From: Membranipora membranacea
Lineage: Eukaryota > Bryozoa > Gymnolaemata > Cheilostomatida > Membraniporidae
NCBI GenBank assembly: GCA_914767715.1
Contig: OU612068.1
Location: 26,412,001 to 26,476,000, forward strand
Reading direction: 5' to 3'
DNA: 64,000 nucleotides
The notes beneath the pieces are model-generated. The model worked only from the letters and a program-made list of their open reading frames with translations, was not told where the DNA came from and did not search any database. The translations under genes were made by a program, and so were the position numbers. Below are positions 35,118 through 46,339 of this stretch, piece after piece; position 1 is the first letter of the stretch; each line of letters starts with the position of its first letter.

Positions 35118-36518
35118 TAGTATATAGTTCAATAATAATAATAGTAGTAATAATAATATAATTGCTAGAAAAATATACTACATTATAAAAGTTATAAAGC
35201 AGACATTTGACAGCTTTTATACTAGTTTTTACACTTGCAGGCCTGAATTATTCATATGCTCAGGATCAACCACATGCTAGATGCCTCTCACAACAAGCCT
35301 TGTTGCTTGTCAAACTGGCTACCACACTTGCAAAAATAATTTCAATTTTCTACAAAATTCTGATTGCTCCCACATTTATGTATTTTTACAAACATATCCA
35401 ATACAACCTACTGTCAATATATCAACCTGTAGTATAATGTTTGGCACCAAATAAAAAGCCTTGACATGTCTTTTACTAGACAAGATGTGATTGGTCAGTT
35501 AAGTTGTTACATGGCCATTCATTGGCCTTTGACTGGATTTGCCTTTTCATACATGAGCATGAATGAAAATAAATGACAGCAAAAATAAGTTTTAAGTCCA
35601 CTTTATACAGAAGAAGTTTTACTGCAGGTTAGATTTTTTACTACTGATGCCGGGCAAACTTATTTCATCAGTCAATCCATCATTTTTTCAACCACCCTGT
35701 ATTGCTTTGCTATTTTACACAGCAATACAGGATGTTTTGCATGCATGCATCTAAATTGCAAAATACACATTTGAAAGTTGAATCAATTCACTCTCTCTCC
35801 AACTCTAAGCAGTACCACTAACAGGCTCATTGATCTCATGGGGCAGACTGAGATTTCCCTCATCACTGCCTTATGTTCTACTTGTTTATCTGATCACAAG
35901 GTAATCAGACAGACAGGTGCCAAGGCTGCTACTCATCATCATCATGACATGCAACATGACAAATATATTAATATATAATGAATAATATACTCCTATCACC
36001 TACCTAGTACCAAGGAGTAACTACAGTCCTTGCTCCTACTTAAGAGTCCTAGGACTAATGGTTTGCATCTATCCACAAGTAAAAACAATTAATGAATAGA
36101 TATATTAATTTAACAGGAAAATCACTGTAGGAATATCTAGTTCTTCTAATCGTGAACATTGTTCCTCCAGTCCCCTTTCCTTTCACATTAAATAATAAGG
36201 TAGCTCTATTTCCAATGTAAGCCCCATACGCGCACCTGCGAGGTTCATTCCCATTTATTTTGATCAAGGATTTTGTCAACTATAAATCGATTACATTTGC
36301 GATTCATGATATAGATGACACATAATTAATGTTATTGTCGTTCACAGTCTCAGAACTCTGTAGACACTGCCACTGTGAAGTAATGAGGTGTCGTTTTAAA
36401 GGCTTAAAAAGGTTTTTCATGAAACTGTTAGCTAAGAATATATAGTTGTCTGGTATGTTTGCAGATTCATAGTCGGAAGACTCGATTCGAAACAAGCTGC
36501 TACTATACAGTCGCTGTA

Positions 36519-39500
36519 ATGAAAGGTGATACAAAACCTGAAGGAATGGAATCCACTACTACTCATCCCAAAGTGAAAAGGTCAAGAATGAAGACTTTGT
36601 ATAAAAGAATTGCAAGCCAGGTTAGAGCATTTAATCTTTGTGTCGCCAACAGTCAACTATGACTAGCCTACCTATATAGCCTACATGCAAAAATATCAGC
36701 TTTATCAAATATTCACTTTACATTTTACTTTTAATTTGACTAACCTCAGATAACTCAAATCTCTCTGGTCTTGACTCGCTAAATTCCTGATTGATGTTCA
36801 CCTTTCTAATGCTAGCTATTCCATATATTCAGATGGATTTTTACTTTGGAAATGCGAATCTGAGAAGAGATAGATTTATGAAAAAAGAGATGGAGTCAGC
36901 TGCTGAAGGATGTGAGTTTGTTGATCACTTTAGTTCCACTCTGAAAACATGACCCTCAATTTTCTTCTATAATGTGCTACTCTTTCAATGAGAACCTGTA
37001 TGATGCTTTCGATTATGAAAAGTATCTTAATTTGCTCATTGCGGAATTAAGATTGGAATGGTTGCTTGTAGATATCTTTGTTTGAGGGATTGTTGACAAT
37101 GCGATACCAGTAAAAGGCACACAGGCAAAATTTGAACACTTTCAATAGGCTTATGAAAAGATAACCAAAATTAATTGGGTATTTTTGCCTAGTCAATATT
37201 ACTTTGACAGCAGTGAAGACAAAAAAAAGCAAGTTGATTTGTTGATTTCCGTTTGTTTCCAGATCTTCCGGTCGAGTTGTTTATGAAGTTCAACAAAATA
37301 AAAGAGATAACAGGAAAGGTGGAAGATATTCAAAAAGCGATACCCCTGTTCTCAAAAATACTAGCCTTAGATGAAACTAAGACTAAAGTGAAGAGGACCG
37401 CCCCTCTACCCTCACCTGAATCAGAGGAAGTGGATAAGAGAACAGTCTATGTGGTATGTGAGGCTATCTTCTTATTTTTCCCAGATTATAGTATAATAAA
37501 ATGGGTCATTGGCTAATTATGATTGAAATTTGGATTTGAAACATTTCGTGCTCTCTGTTCCTCTATTTTTTGTCGAATGGCATAGTTCTGTAGTCCCACT
37601 TGTTCCAACTTATGATGTGTTCAGGGGAAACATCTCTTTCGTTTTCTTTGTTGCGCAGGAAGGTATACCGCATAAAGTAGATCATGGATGGGTCAGCACT
37701 GAGTTTTCTACTTATGGGCCGATAGCCTACATCTCCTTACCAAAATATCCCAGCACTGGAGACCTGAAAGGATTTGCCTTTATTGAGTTTGAAACTGAAG
37801 AAGCCTCTCAGAAATGTCTTGATGCTCTGGGGACTAAAGAGTTCAGCTCCCTCCATCCATTCCCTAAAATTGGAACAAATGACATGCAACGCATGCAGCG
37901 AGCGCTAGAAAAATCAGGTTAGATCATTCAAATTAAGTCCTCTTACATGTACATTGTTCTCACCTCATTGATTTGCAACAAGATATTTACTTCCAAAATT
38001 GTATGGAGGTGTTTGTCCACTTCAGTTTTCCCTTACAAAGAAAAACATCTTTACAGTATGCAATGTAATATAAGGGAAAACATTTCTCCCAATTTTCAAT
38101 GCCAATGATTGGGTTGGTGACCTGTCAAATGCGAGACGGAATGAGAAAAACATCAGTATTATCTTACCATGACTGGTATAATTAATGGTGAGACTGTAAT
38201 GATTGTATTCTTATTTCCATATAGTATACTGATTGTATGATACACACACACACACACACTCATTACTACAACAAACATGTTATGGGAAAACGTTTGAGAT
38301 GTTGGGAAAAAGTATCTTTTACGTTCATCACTACAATCAATAATAAACCTGAGATGATTAAATATAATATTAGTTTTTTTCTGTTGTGAATTTAATTCTT
38401 AATCTTGTTCTCGCTTATTCTTGTCAGAGCCCTCTGTTACGCCTAAGAAGAAAAACAAAAAGCGAAGTTCAACCAGCACTGATAATAACCCACAACAAGA
38501 GAAACCAATCGAAAACGATCCACCAAAGGCTAAGAAATTAAAATGTGAGAGTGAGGCGGGGACAGGGACTGACACAGCCATTGAGAGCGACACTGGAGCT
38601 GCTAACGGTACTAAGGCTAGTGAAACTGAAGGACCTACAAAAACAAACAAAAAGAGAAAACGTAAATCTAGTCAAACAAAGGTAGCCTACTAGAGTAATA
38701 TTGTCATATTGTTCAATGAATCAAATTCGCTGCTTGAAAATTTGTGAACTAAGTTCATGGAAGATCAACTACAGCTACTGGTTATTAACCTGAAGTAATC
38801 ATATTGTGTGTTTTAACACAATTTCGCCTTCAATGATTTATTATGAATTGAGTCATAGCTGAAGGTGTCCCTCTTCTATAAAAAGTCGATTTGCTGTATC
38901 TTGGAAGCCTCTCTCGAAATGGTTTGGTTTCTGATCACATTGTCTTACCCTCAGTGACAAAAGCTCATTCAGATACTCCAAGTTGTCCCTGAGTCCTTGG
39001 ATACACTCAGGTGTAGAGATTTTGCATCTTCATATATTTCGTAGACCAAAGATGAGCTAGATGAGGGTAAAGAAGAAATCAAAGCTGAGAAAATCCCAAA
39101 ACTTACCAAAGCTGAATCTAAACCTGAGGCTAAGCCTAAAGCTGAATCCAAGACACCGTCCAAATCAGAGGCAAAGAAGGTGAAACAGGAGACTAACTCA
39201 ATCAATCAGGGCAAGAAGAACAAACCTGAGAAAAAAATGAGAGCTATTTCTAAGTGAGTAGAGCCCATGTCCATTTATAGGATTTCAATATAAAGCTGAG
39301 ATGGTTGTCTTGTTGTTTGTTTTTCCCCTATTTTCACTCACATGATTCATCCCATAATGCATTGATTGTCAATAATCTCACAGCTTATCATTTTCTGAAC
39401 CCAACATCATTTTAATTATCAAGCCATAGTCAGAATTAGTCTTAATTCTGAGGCAATATCAGTGTAAGTGAAATATCTTCACTGTGTGAATTTTATGAAT

Positions 39501-41808
39501 CGCTCAGCAGAAGGCTAAACATAGAATATTGTTTGCAACGAATTATTACAGATTGGACTGGATGAACATGAAGAAGCAGTTCCTGAAGTTACAGAAGGCT
39601 GAGATGTCCGAGCTCAAGAGTAAGATGAGAGATAGGAAGGCTGCTGAGGAGAAGAATAAACAAAAAGAGAATAACATCGGTGAGAAATAGTTTGTACTTA
39701 ACAATAATCACACATGCTGGTAGAATTCTCATACAAGTTCAGTTAGTAATTGGGATTTGAGTGATGCCTCCCTGAGTCAGAACACACATAGACTGGCTTT
39801 ACTGATAATTGCAAATTTGGTTTCCTGATAAAACCATAGGTACAATCCATCGCAAAATTTTCATAATATTGTTGGCCAGTCGTCAAAGTAAGGCAACAAC
39901 ATAAAGCTTACGTACCAGAATATAATAAATTATGATACTTTTTTATTTTATGGATTATTTTATAATTTGTGCAGCCGGAGATGGAGGGGTTGAGAACCTG
40001 ACTAAAGCGGTAGAGGATTTACAGATGATGCCTGGTGTTATTGTACAGATAAAGTCTGAGAATGAGCTAGAGAAGGATAGAATCAAGGTAATATTTATAC
40101 CTGCTGTCATATTCGTCAGGGACTCAGCTTTAATATAACCTATCATTATTGTTCTTTTATACTGCATTGGAGTATGCTCTATTTCAATTCAAAACATGCC
40201 ATTGAATCAAACCTGCACATAAATATTTAACTCCTTAATAATGATGCATTGCTCTTAGTTTCCAATGGCGCCCTGCATGTATGCTAAAGATCTGTCAAAC
40301 AATTGAAACTCACCTACAACAATAAAATGTGTCACATTTTGGTTACACAGAAAGCTATGCCTGATATAGTAGAGGTGGCTTACATAGAGACCCGTATCGG
40401 CAGTAATACTGGGTTTATCAGATGTCACTCGTGTGAAGATGCTCAGATATTACTCAAAAAATCATGTGGAGAAAACTACAAACTTGAACTTATTACTGGT
40501 AAGGAAATCTGTCTAAGTTGGCTTCCAATTTGCTCCATATGAGGTTGCAGTAGTGGCAATCTAATGGATCACTTTGATACTAGGGTATACAGAATTAAAT
40601 ATTGGTCTTGCTCCTAAACACTGTTATACAAGTTTTTTTATTTGGCCGAAAATGACTCTTAGGTTTTGTTGTAATTGTTTTCAACAAACTTGATTGTGGG
40701 TTATTTGGTTACAAATTAATGGATGAGTCATGTATTAATGACTATGTTGTCATCTAGGTGATGAGGAAAAAGCTTACTGGGAAAAGCTGAATCAGCAACG
40801 AGAAGCTAGCAGAAAAGCCGCCGTTGAAAAGAAAAAGCGTCAATCCAACAAAAAAGGAACACAAAAGGTAGACTATGTATGATATATTGATTGTCATTCT
40901 GCGCATGCTCAACTCGGAGACAATAGCTAATCTTTGCAAAATCAAGTATCAGAATTCTGTGTGTGCGGATGCGGTTGAAGGAGTTATCTTCTAATGTTAC
41001 CATTAATTAATGATTATTAAAGAAATTATATAGGAATTGTTCTCATTACTCCTGACTGATATCTCGTGTAAAACTTGCATGCTCAGTCAAGATTGCTGGA
41101 GTCGGTATGATTGCTTGCAGCAAGGCAAACAAGCTAAAGAAGTATTTGTTTTTTGTATTAATTTAAAATCGAATTGGGAATAAACCGAATCATAAAAAAG
41201 ATTTCAGATTTCAACAGCAAGCTTTGAGCTGCCGTAACATGCACTACAGCAGATGAGATGCTATTGATAAATTTTTGCTGTCAAATAAATAGTTGTTGGA
41301 TTGATGAATGTGTGCAGTGCCTTCAATCATAAGTCAAAACCATAGACTTATTAATAATTATTATTATAATTATTATTAAGTCTATGGTCAAAACACTCAT
41401 GACATGGCATTAAATATAATAATACATATGTCTATCATCTTTTCAACCACATTCGATGATGAATGAACCTGGATGCTTTCACTGTGGCAGCGACTAGCAA
41501 TGACGGTATAAATAGATTTCTCAATGCAGCGCAATTGCAAGCTGTTGCAGGGACACTAATTACTTACAATTAATGAAGTATTAAAAAAAAATTCATTGAT
41601 TTTTTAAGAGTTTATAATATGCATGAAATCTAAATCTATAATTTATTCTATCTTAGAGAGCAAATTAGGAGAGAAAGCCACCTTGTTGTCATTGTGTTAT
41701 TTTTGTGATATCTTTCAGCTTGTGGAGCAAACAAAGAAAATGAACAACAGAAATAAGAAAAAGAAGGCTACAAAGATCACGTTTGATGATGATGATGATG
41801 ATGAGTAA
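36519..41808 (+). CDS. LARP7: La-related protein 7 (7SK/U6 snRNA-binding)
   Basis: Eleven exons: 36519..36620, 36833..36911, 37263..37453, 37659..37917, 38428..38681, 39045..39253, 39552..39679, 39975..40087, 40351..40498, 40758..40867 and 41719..41808. They encode 560 residues in consistent phase (human 582). LARP7 binds the 3' uridylates of 7SK RNA to stabilise 7SK RNP (P-TEFb control) and helps U6 2'-O-methylation. La motif about 28-110 (MDFYFGNANLRRDRF, ELFMKFNKIKEI). RRM1 about 120-200 with RNP2 TVYVEG and RNP1 KGFAFIEF (161-168). A Lys/Glu/Pro-rich linker follows (about 212-370). The C-terminal xRRM is at about 425-510 (GVIVQIKSE, EVAYIETR, KLELITGDEEKAYWEKLN). It ends in a Lys-rich patch and a poly-Asp tail. 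The start at 36519 gives 34 residues before the La motif. An upstream in-frame ATG at 36459 precedes probable acceptor sites, so I rejected it. Confidence 0.92.
41333..41394. mobile_element. 46-bp palindromic insertion, CATAGAC...GTCTATG, with exact 8-bp target duplication
   Basis: GTCAAAAC at 41333..41340 and again at 41387..41394 flanks 41341..41386, which starts CATAGACTTA and ends TAAGTCTATG around an AT-rich palindromic core. An exact 8-bp duplication with short inverted ends is the hAT signature. Lies in the last LARP7 intron. Confidence 0.7.
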
Positions 41809-42074
41809 ACACGGGATTAGATGGAAATGCTCTGTTACCAATATGAGGTATCATCAATCCCTTGTATTATTGTTGATTAGCTTCATTTCATTTTTGCATT
41901 GCGTTTTTTTTTCCGATTCACACAAAATGAAAAGTTTGTATATAATTTGTATAGGTATTGAATAGTGTTATGCTGTGTCGGCGAAGGAAGCTTTTTGCCA
42001 TACAATTAGTAACATGACTAAGAAGCTCTTTTTGTACAGGTTGTATTATTTCTGTTGATTGTTTCAGCACGTTC

Positions 42075-42080
42075 AATAAA
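42075..42080 (+). terminator. LARP7: LARP7 poly(A) signal AATAAA
   Basis: AATAAA about 270 nt after the LARP7 stop. The next gene (minus) ends at 42395. Confidence 0.6.
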
Positions 42081-42394
42081 AGATTATTTTGTCAAAAAAT
42101 AACTGTTTATGTAGATGTAGTACATAGTGGAAACTTGCATCAAAACATACTCACTGGGATATATAATAAAAATTGGGGATACAAAAATTAGTATCAGCTT
42201 TGCACAAGCCGATAGTCCAATAGCTACATGAAAATTAAATATGTATTTGAGACTTAATGCTTTATAGACACTGCAAACTGCTTTGCGTATTCTATCAAAC
42301 TGTGTCCAACACCTGCCTGTAGAAACGCTTTGCGGATTAACACCCCTTTACATCTCAGCTGGTTGTCATTCCATCCATCACAGCATAAAAAACC

Positions 42395-44695
42395 TCATTC
42401 GAGAAGTCCAATATCCTCACCTTCCTCACTACCACCTGGAGTCTTGAAACAAAATAGCTTGATGATTTTTATTACCAATAATCTATATCATATGTATTGT
42501 TCTGCGCTGGGTGGTCCAGAATCCTCAAAATTTGAACCCATTGAGCTTCAGTACTAAAATAAATGGAATTTAGCCTGAAGCTGGTAAAATGACTTTAGTT
42601 CAACCAAGGATGAGCTTGATATAAAGATTGGCTTACCTTGCGACGGTACCTTTTACAGTATTGACTTGCTATTAGAACTGTTGGCAGACTTATTATCAAT
42701 GTTGCACAAACTCTACAAATGAGGAAATACAATGAATGACAACAACAGGCCAGCAGGAAGCATTCAGGGCTAAGAAAAAAACCTTGTTTTTAGGATATTA
42801 GTATAGATTCACAATAAAATTAAACTGAAAATGATCAGTATGACAAATTAGAACAAATTAACCGAATTCCTAGGATAACAGATTATAAATTTTTATAATG
42901 TTTATTTATGATCATTGTGGAAAGGTAATAATGATATGTCTGTAGATTATGAGAAAAATATATTGCGCCCATGAAACCCATTTTATGATTACAGATAAGA
43001 TCATTTATCATTTATTAATTTGTTGACCTACGTTATAAGAATAATATATCCAGCTCCTAACTCTCCAGTGTTTGGTTGTTTTGGAGCCGGGACATAGCAT
43101 GCATGCGTACTTGTCAAGTTGAGAACCTAATAAAATGAAGCGAGCAAATTAGATATAAGACGTATTAGTTTAATTGAAAAACATTTATGATAGGTATATT
43201 CGATGGAGTCGATGATGTGCAAAATCGTTGCAGTTGGCAGTTGACTAGAGAGTTATGGTTAGTCGTTAAAGGAGTAAACAACTCATACTCGTATCAACTG
43301 GTCACCATTCAGAACCGCTACACAGTAATGATTATTATGTTATGCCTATAGTATGTGTGATACTCACCCAATTTTCCTCCCCATCTCCTCCTGAGGGTAT
43401 GAGTGTGTCATTGTCACCTGCATTTTGATCACAGATCATCTGTATCCTAACAGTCAAGTTTTTATCTCTATAAACATGAACAATATGATTGAGGCGGTCA
43501 ATGAACTTTTTATGAAGTAATAATTATTTCCACTCCTTCCAATGATGCCAGTTCTGTTAAATTGATTTTGTGTGTGCATGTGTTTGTACAGAAAGAGATC
43601 TGTCTGTAGACGCAGTGCCCAGCTAACAAAATATGTATGATGCAGTCAGTAGTCAGTGGTATTTTTTTATGGCTGTGTTGTGAGGTTAAATGGATAGCCT
43701 TGACATTGGAAGATATGTGCATCTGATGAAATATGATTTTGGGCGTGTGCCATGGTTGGCTTCATAAGAGGTGAGAGTTACATACTGTTCTGTCTCTGAT
43801 GCTGTGATGTATTGAAGGGCTATAAGATCTTCATTGGTGACTAGAAACGCTCCCTGAGTGCTGTTTGCAGGATCAAAGTATCTGTTTATTACGACTCCAT
43901 TTTTTATGTGAATGCAGACCTGCGCTGAAAATGAGTAAAGATTAAAACAACGATCCTTGATAAATTTGATATATAGTGAAAGAAGGTAGAGTATTTGTTA
44001 TACTGTGCCTGAGTACCGAGTAGTTTGAGCGTCCCAAACTCTCGCCTCGTCTGACAGCCTCTAAGTAAGGAACAAATCATTGCAGCGTTATTGACAATAA
44101 ATCGAAAAAAATTGCTTTACAGATTCTTGCTTGATCCTGCCTTGGAAAATTTCAAATGTTTCAATGAAATATACCTTGCACTAATGATCACAGACCTCTA
44201 CACCAATGCAGTCATTATCGGTCGATGTTTCATCATGAATGGTAAACTCCGTACATGGGTTCCACAGCATCATCAAGTGGAACGGTCCAGACACAAGGAC
44301 AGTAGCAAACCTATGAATTAATCTGAATTTATTATGAGGAAATTCCAGTTGTCTGTGGCAGGTCCTACTTGTAGAGACCTTAAGAATTTGAATATTCTTG
44401 ATTTAGTACCATGGCGTCTGTTTTGGCCAGACCCTCAACCATGGGGCTACCTTGTTCTAACTACCAAATATCCTAGTGTACAATGGAATCAGAACTGCAG
44501 TCAAAGAGAAATGAATACAAGCCTGGGATTGCCATCCGTTTTAGCCAATGATTGGAGGTCCACATCGCCTGAAGTTGTCTCCACATAGCAGGTGCTCCTT
44601 TGTGACGTGATTGTAATGGCGTGTGTGCCAGTAACGAGCAGAAGTATCACCAAATCCCAAGTCTCTGGTGCTCCATTCTCAGCTACTAGCCTCAT
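42395..44695 (-). CDS. MRH-domain type I membrane protein, mannose-6-phosphate receptor/ATG27-like
   Basis: Seven exons on the minus strand: 44523..44695, 44196..44310, 43786..43919, 43368..43467, 43032..43126, 42637..42712 and 42395..42442. They encode 246 residues. The signal peptide is DLVILLLVTGTHA (about 14-26). The lumenal domain carries six cysteines (36, 77, 92, 98, 153, 184), the number expected for a three-disulfide MRH fold. Motifs are CYVETTSGDVDLQSL, LWNPC, DCIGVEVC and SGGDGEENWVLNL. A single transmembrane segment (about 201-222, YIILITVCATLIISLPTVLIA) precedes KRYRRK and a short cytosolic tail ending EDIGLLE, an acidic dileucine of [DE]xxxLL type as used for AP-dependent endosome/lysosome sorting. 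Likely role: trafficking of glycoproteins or Golgi-endosome cycling. The first intron needs a GC donor (CCCAG|GCTTGT) to keep phase. The family is reasonably sure; the exact orthologue is not. Confidence 0.7.
44021..44060. repeat. Dispersed repeat copy 2
   Basis: Partner of 17041..17080 (see that entry). Lies in the second intron of the MRH-domain gene. Confidence 0.45.
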
Positions 44696-46339
44696 ATCTC
44701 ACTTGCCTCTGTCTAGGTATTGGAGGGCATTAGTTTGTGACACTGATTGAAGCTTTTGTTCAGATGAAGATTAATTCTCACTTCTTGTTTTCCGCAGACG
44801 TGATATTGTTTGCTCAGTGAAACTGATTACATGATTCCTGTTTAGTATCAAATTAAAATCACTCACAGTGTTCGTTGGTAGTAAATGCAATGACTATGTT
44901 TAGTATTTTCCGATAAAAGTTTAGGCTTCCATATAAGAAACGATATTACTTCACTTTTGAGCGCAAATCTGATGGTAGTATCCGCAATGACTATGAGCTC
45001 TTTGTGTCGGGCTCAAAATTACCTCTACAATGGCGTTATCTTAAAATTATCATTATCACTCACAATCTGTGAATTATCTTGCTGAAGTTACTTCGTTTTA
45101 TCATGCTGTGCTGAATAAATGACTTTACTTTGTTGATTTCATAAACAGAACATCCGACAGCCAATGAACTGATTGATCTGGGAAATCTATCAAAGGTCAG
45201 AAAATCAGCGCATGTACACAAGCCCTTCTATAGATCACGCTAAACAACATGTCACTACGCCTTACTTGAAAAGGTCAACGGTGATAATGTGCATGTGAAA
45301 TGGTTATCACATAAGTTGCCATCTTATTCTGAACTGTAACATTAATAATAATATGTATATTGCTCACAATGTACCTGATCAGTGAAAATAAAGACGGTTT
45401 TTATTTGAGTTATACTACACTGTTGATGTTTTTAACATAAACAAAAATAATCTTAAATTATTTTACACCTTCTTGTAGAGGAAACCATTGTGTCCGTAAT
45501 AAACAGATATTTCGGCTTTAGTGAAAACCTATACAGAGCCAATGTTGAAAGGTCAACTGATATCTCCTTGTCTAAGACAACTTATAAAAATTCTAATTAT
45601 CTTCTCACGAAACTGAGAGATCATAAATGTGACTTTTACAAGAATAGTACTTAGAACATCAGTTCACGCCAAGAATCAGTCTCAGCAATGTGTGTTGTAT
45701 CTTTTGCTCAATAATCGGGGGAGGGGGGGCTGATATTGAGGTTTTATCAGCGCAGATTTAAATCCTGGGTATGGCTCACTACTACTCCACAGCATAATCT
45801 ATCAAAATGTCGTGAGAAATTCTCCAGTTATATTTTTACACTCCAGTTAAAAAAGATTTGTGATGATTAATGCAAAACATGTGGCAGCAGTGGGATTCGA
45901 ACCCACGCCCTTTCGGACTGGTGCCTAAAACCAGCGCCTTAGACCACTCGGCCATGCTACCCAATGAATTGTTGGGAATCGTTTTATGTGTATATTCCTA
46001 AGGCTAAGATTAACTTGCCTTCTTATTGGTTTTGAGCCAGCAACAGTTGAGTTTCATTGGCCTAAATTTTCTACAGCTTACATCTATTATATGGTGCCCT
46101 GTCTAAACTCATTCAAGGGAAACATCTTTGCACAATTTTGCTTGGATACTTTTTGAATTCATTTTTTTGACTTTTTCCTTATGAGGAAAGGCTTCTGATA
46201 TAAGGTTACATACTTTGTTGCAGGAAGAAGCACTGCCCAAAAGCTATATAGTGGCTGGATATATCATATTTTTTATGCAGCAGAACTGAAAGTGAAACAA
46301 ACTTTTCTGAATAATCATATCAAGTATAAACAATCAGTA
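44696..46339. other. Divergent intergenic region with a tRNA gene
   Basis: Upstream of the MRH-domain gene (minus) and MRPL58 (plus). Contains tRNA-Leu at 45882. An exon-like plus-strand block near 45150..45194 (acceptor ATAAACAG, frame EHPTANELIDLGNLSK, donor GTCAGA) is open, but I could not connect it to any gene. Confidence 0.5.
45882..45961 (-). tRNA. tRNA-Leu (anticodon UAG)
   Basis: 80 nt on the minus strand, no intron, no encoded CCA. Acceptor arm GGTAGCA/TGCTGCC pairs fully (one G-U) with discriminator A. A box TGGCCGAGTGG. Anticodon stem CTGGT/ACCAG encloses TTTAGGC, giving anticodon TAG. A long variable arm with CCGAAAGG is typical of type II tRNA-Leu. B box GGTTCGAATCC. A pol III stop (TTTT) follows shortly downstream (ACATGTTTTGC). 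It closely resembles animal tRNA-Leu(UAG), so I judge it functional, unlike the tRNA-like SINE heads elsewhere here. Confidence 0.95.

Larger units (their letters stand above)
33275..36518. other. Intergenic MRPL24/LARP7, half occupied by a transposon
   Basis: Divergent upstream regions of MRPL24 (minus) and LARP7 (plus). The TTAA-flanked element 33503..35113 fills half. The remainder (35118..36518) shows no gene I can support. Two acceptor-like sites (TTTGCAG about 36466, ATACAG about 36510) before the LARP7 ATG suggest a 5'UTR intron. Confidence 0.5.

Noticed and set aside
35118-36518. Search for a gene between the TTAA element and LARP7
   Set aside because: Only short frames without splice or domain support.
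42260-42340. Minus-strand frame AFLQAGVGHSLIEYAKQF just past the MRH-gene stop
   Set aside because: No acceptor in phase that improves the tail. Probably 3'UTR.
44334-44588. 84-codon plus-strand frame
   Set aside because: Antisense to the signal-peptide exon and intron of the MRH-domain gene.
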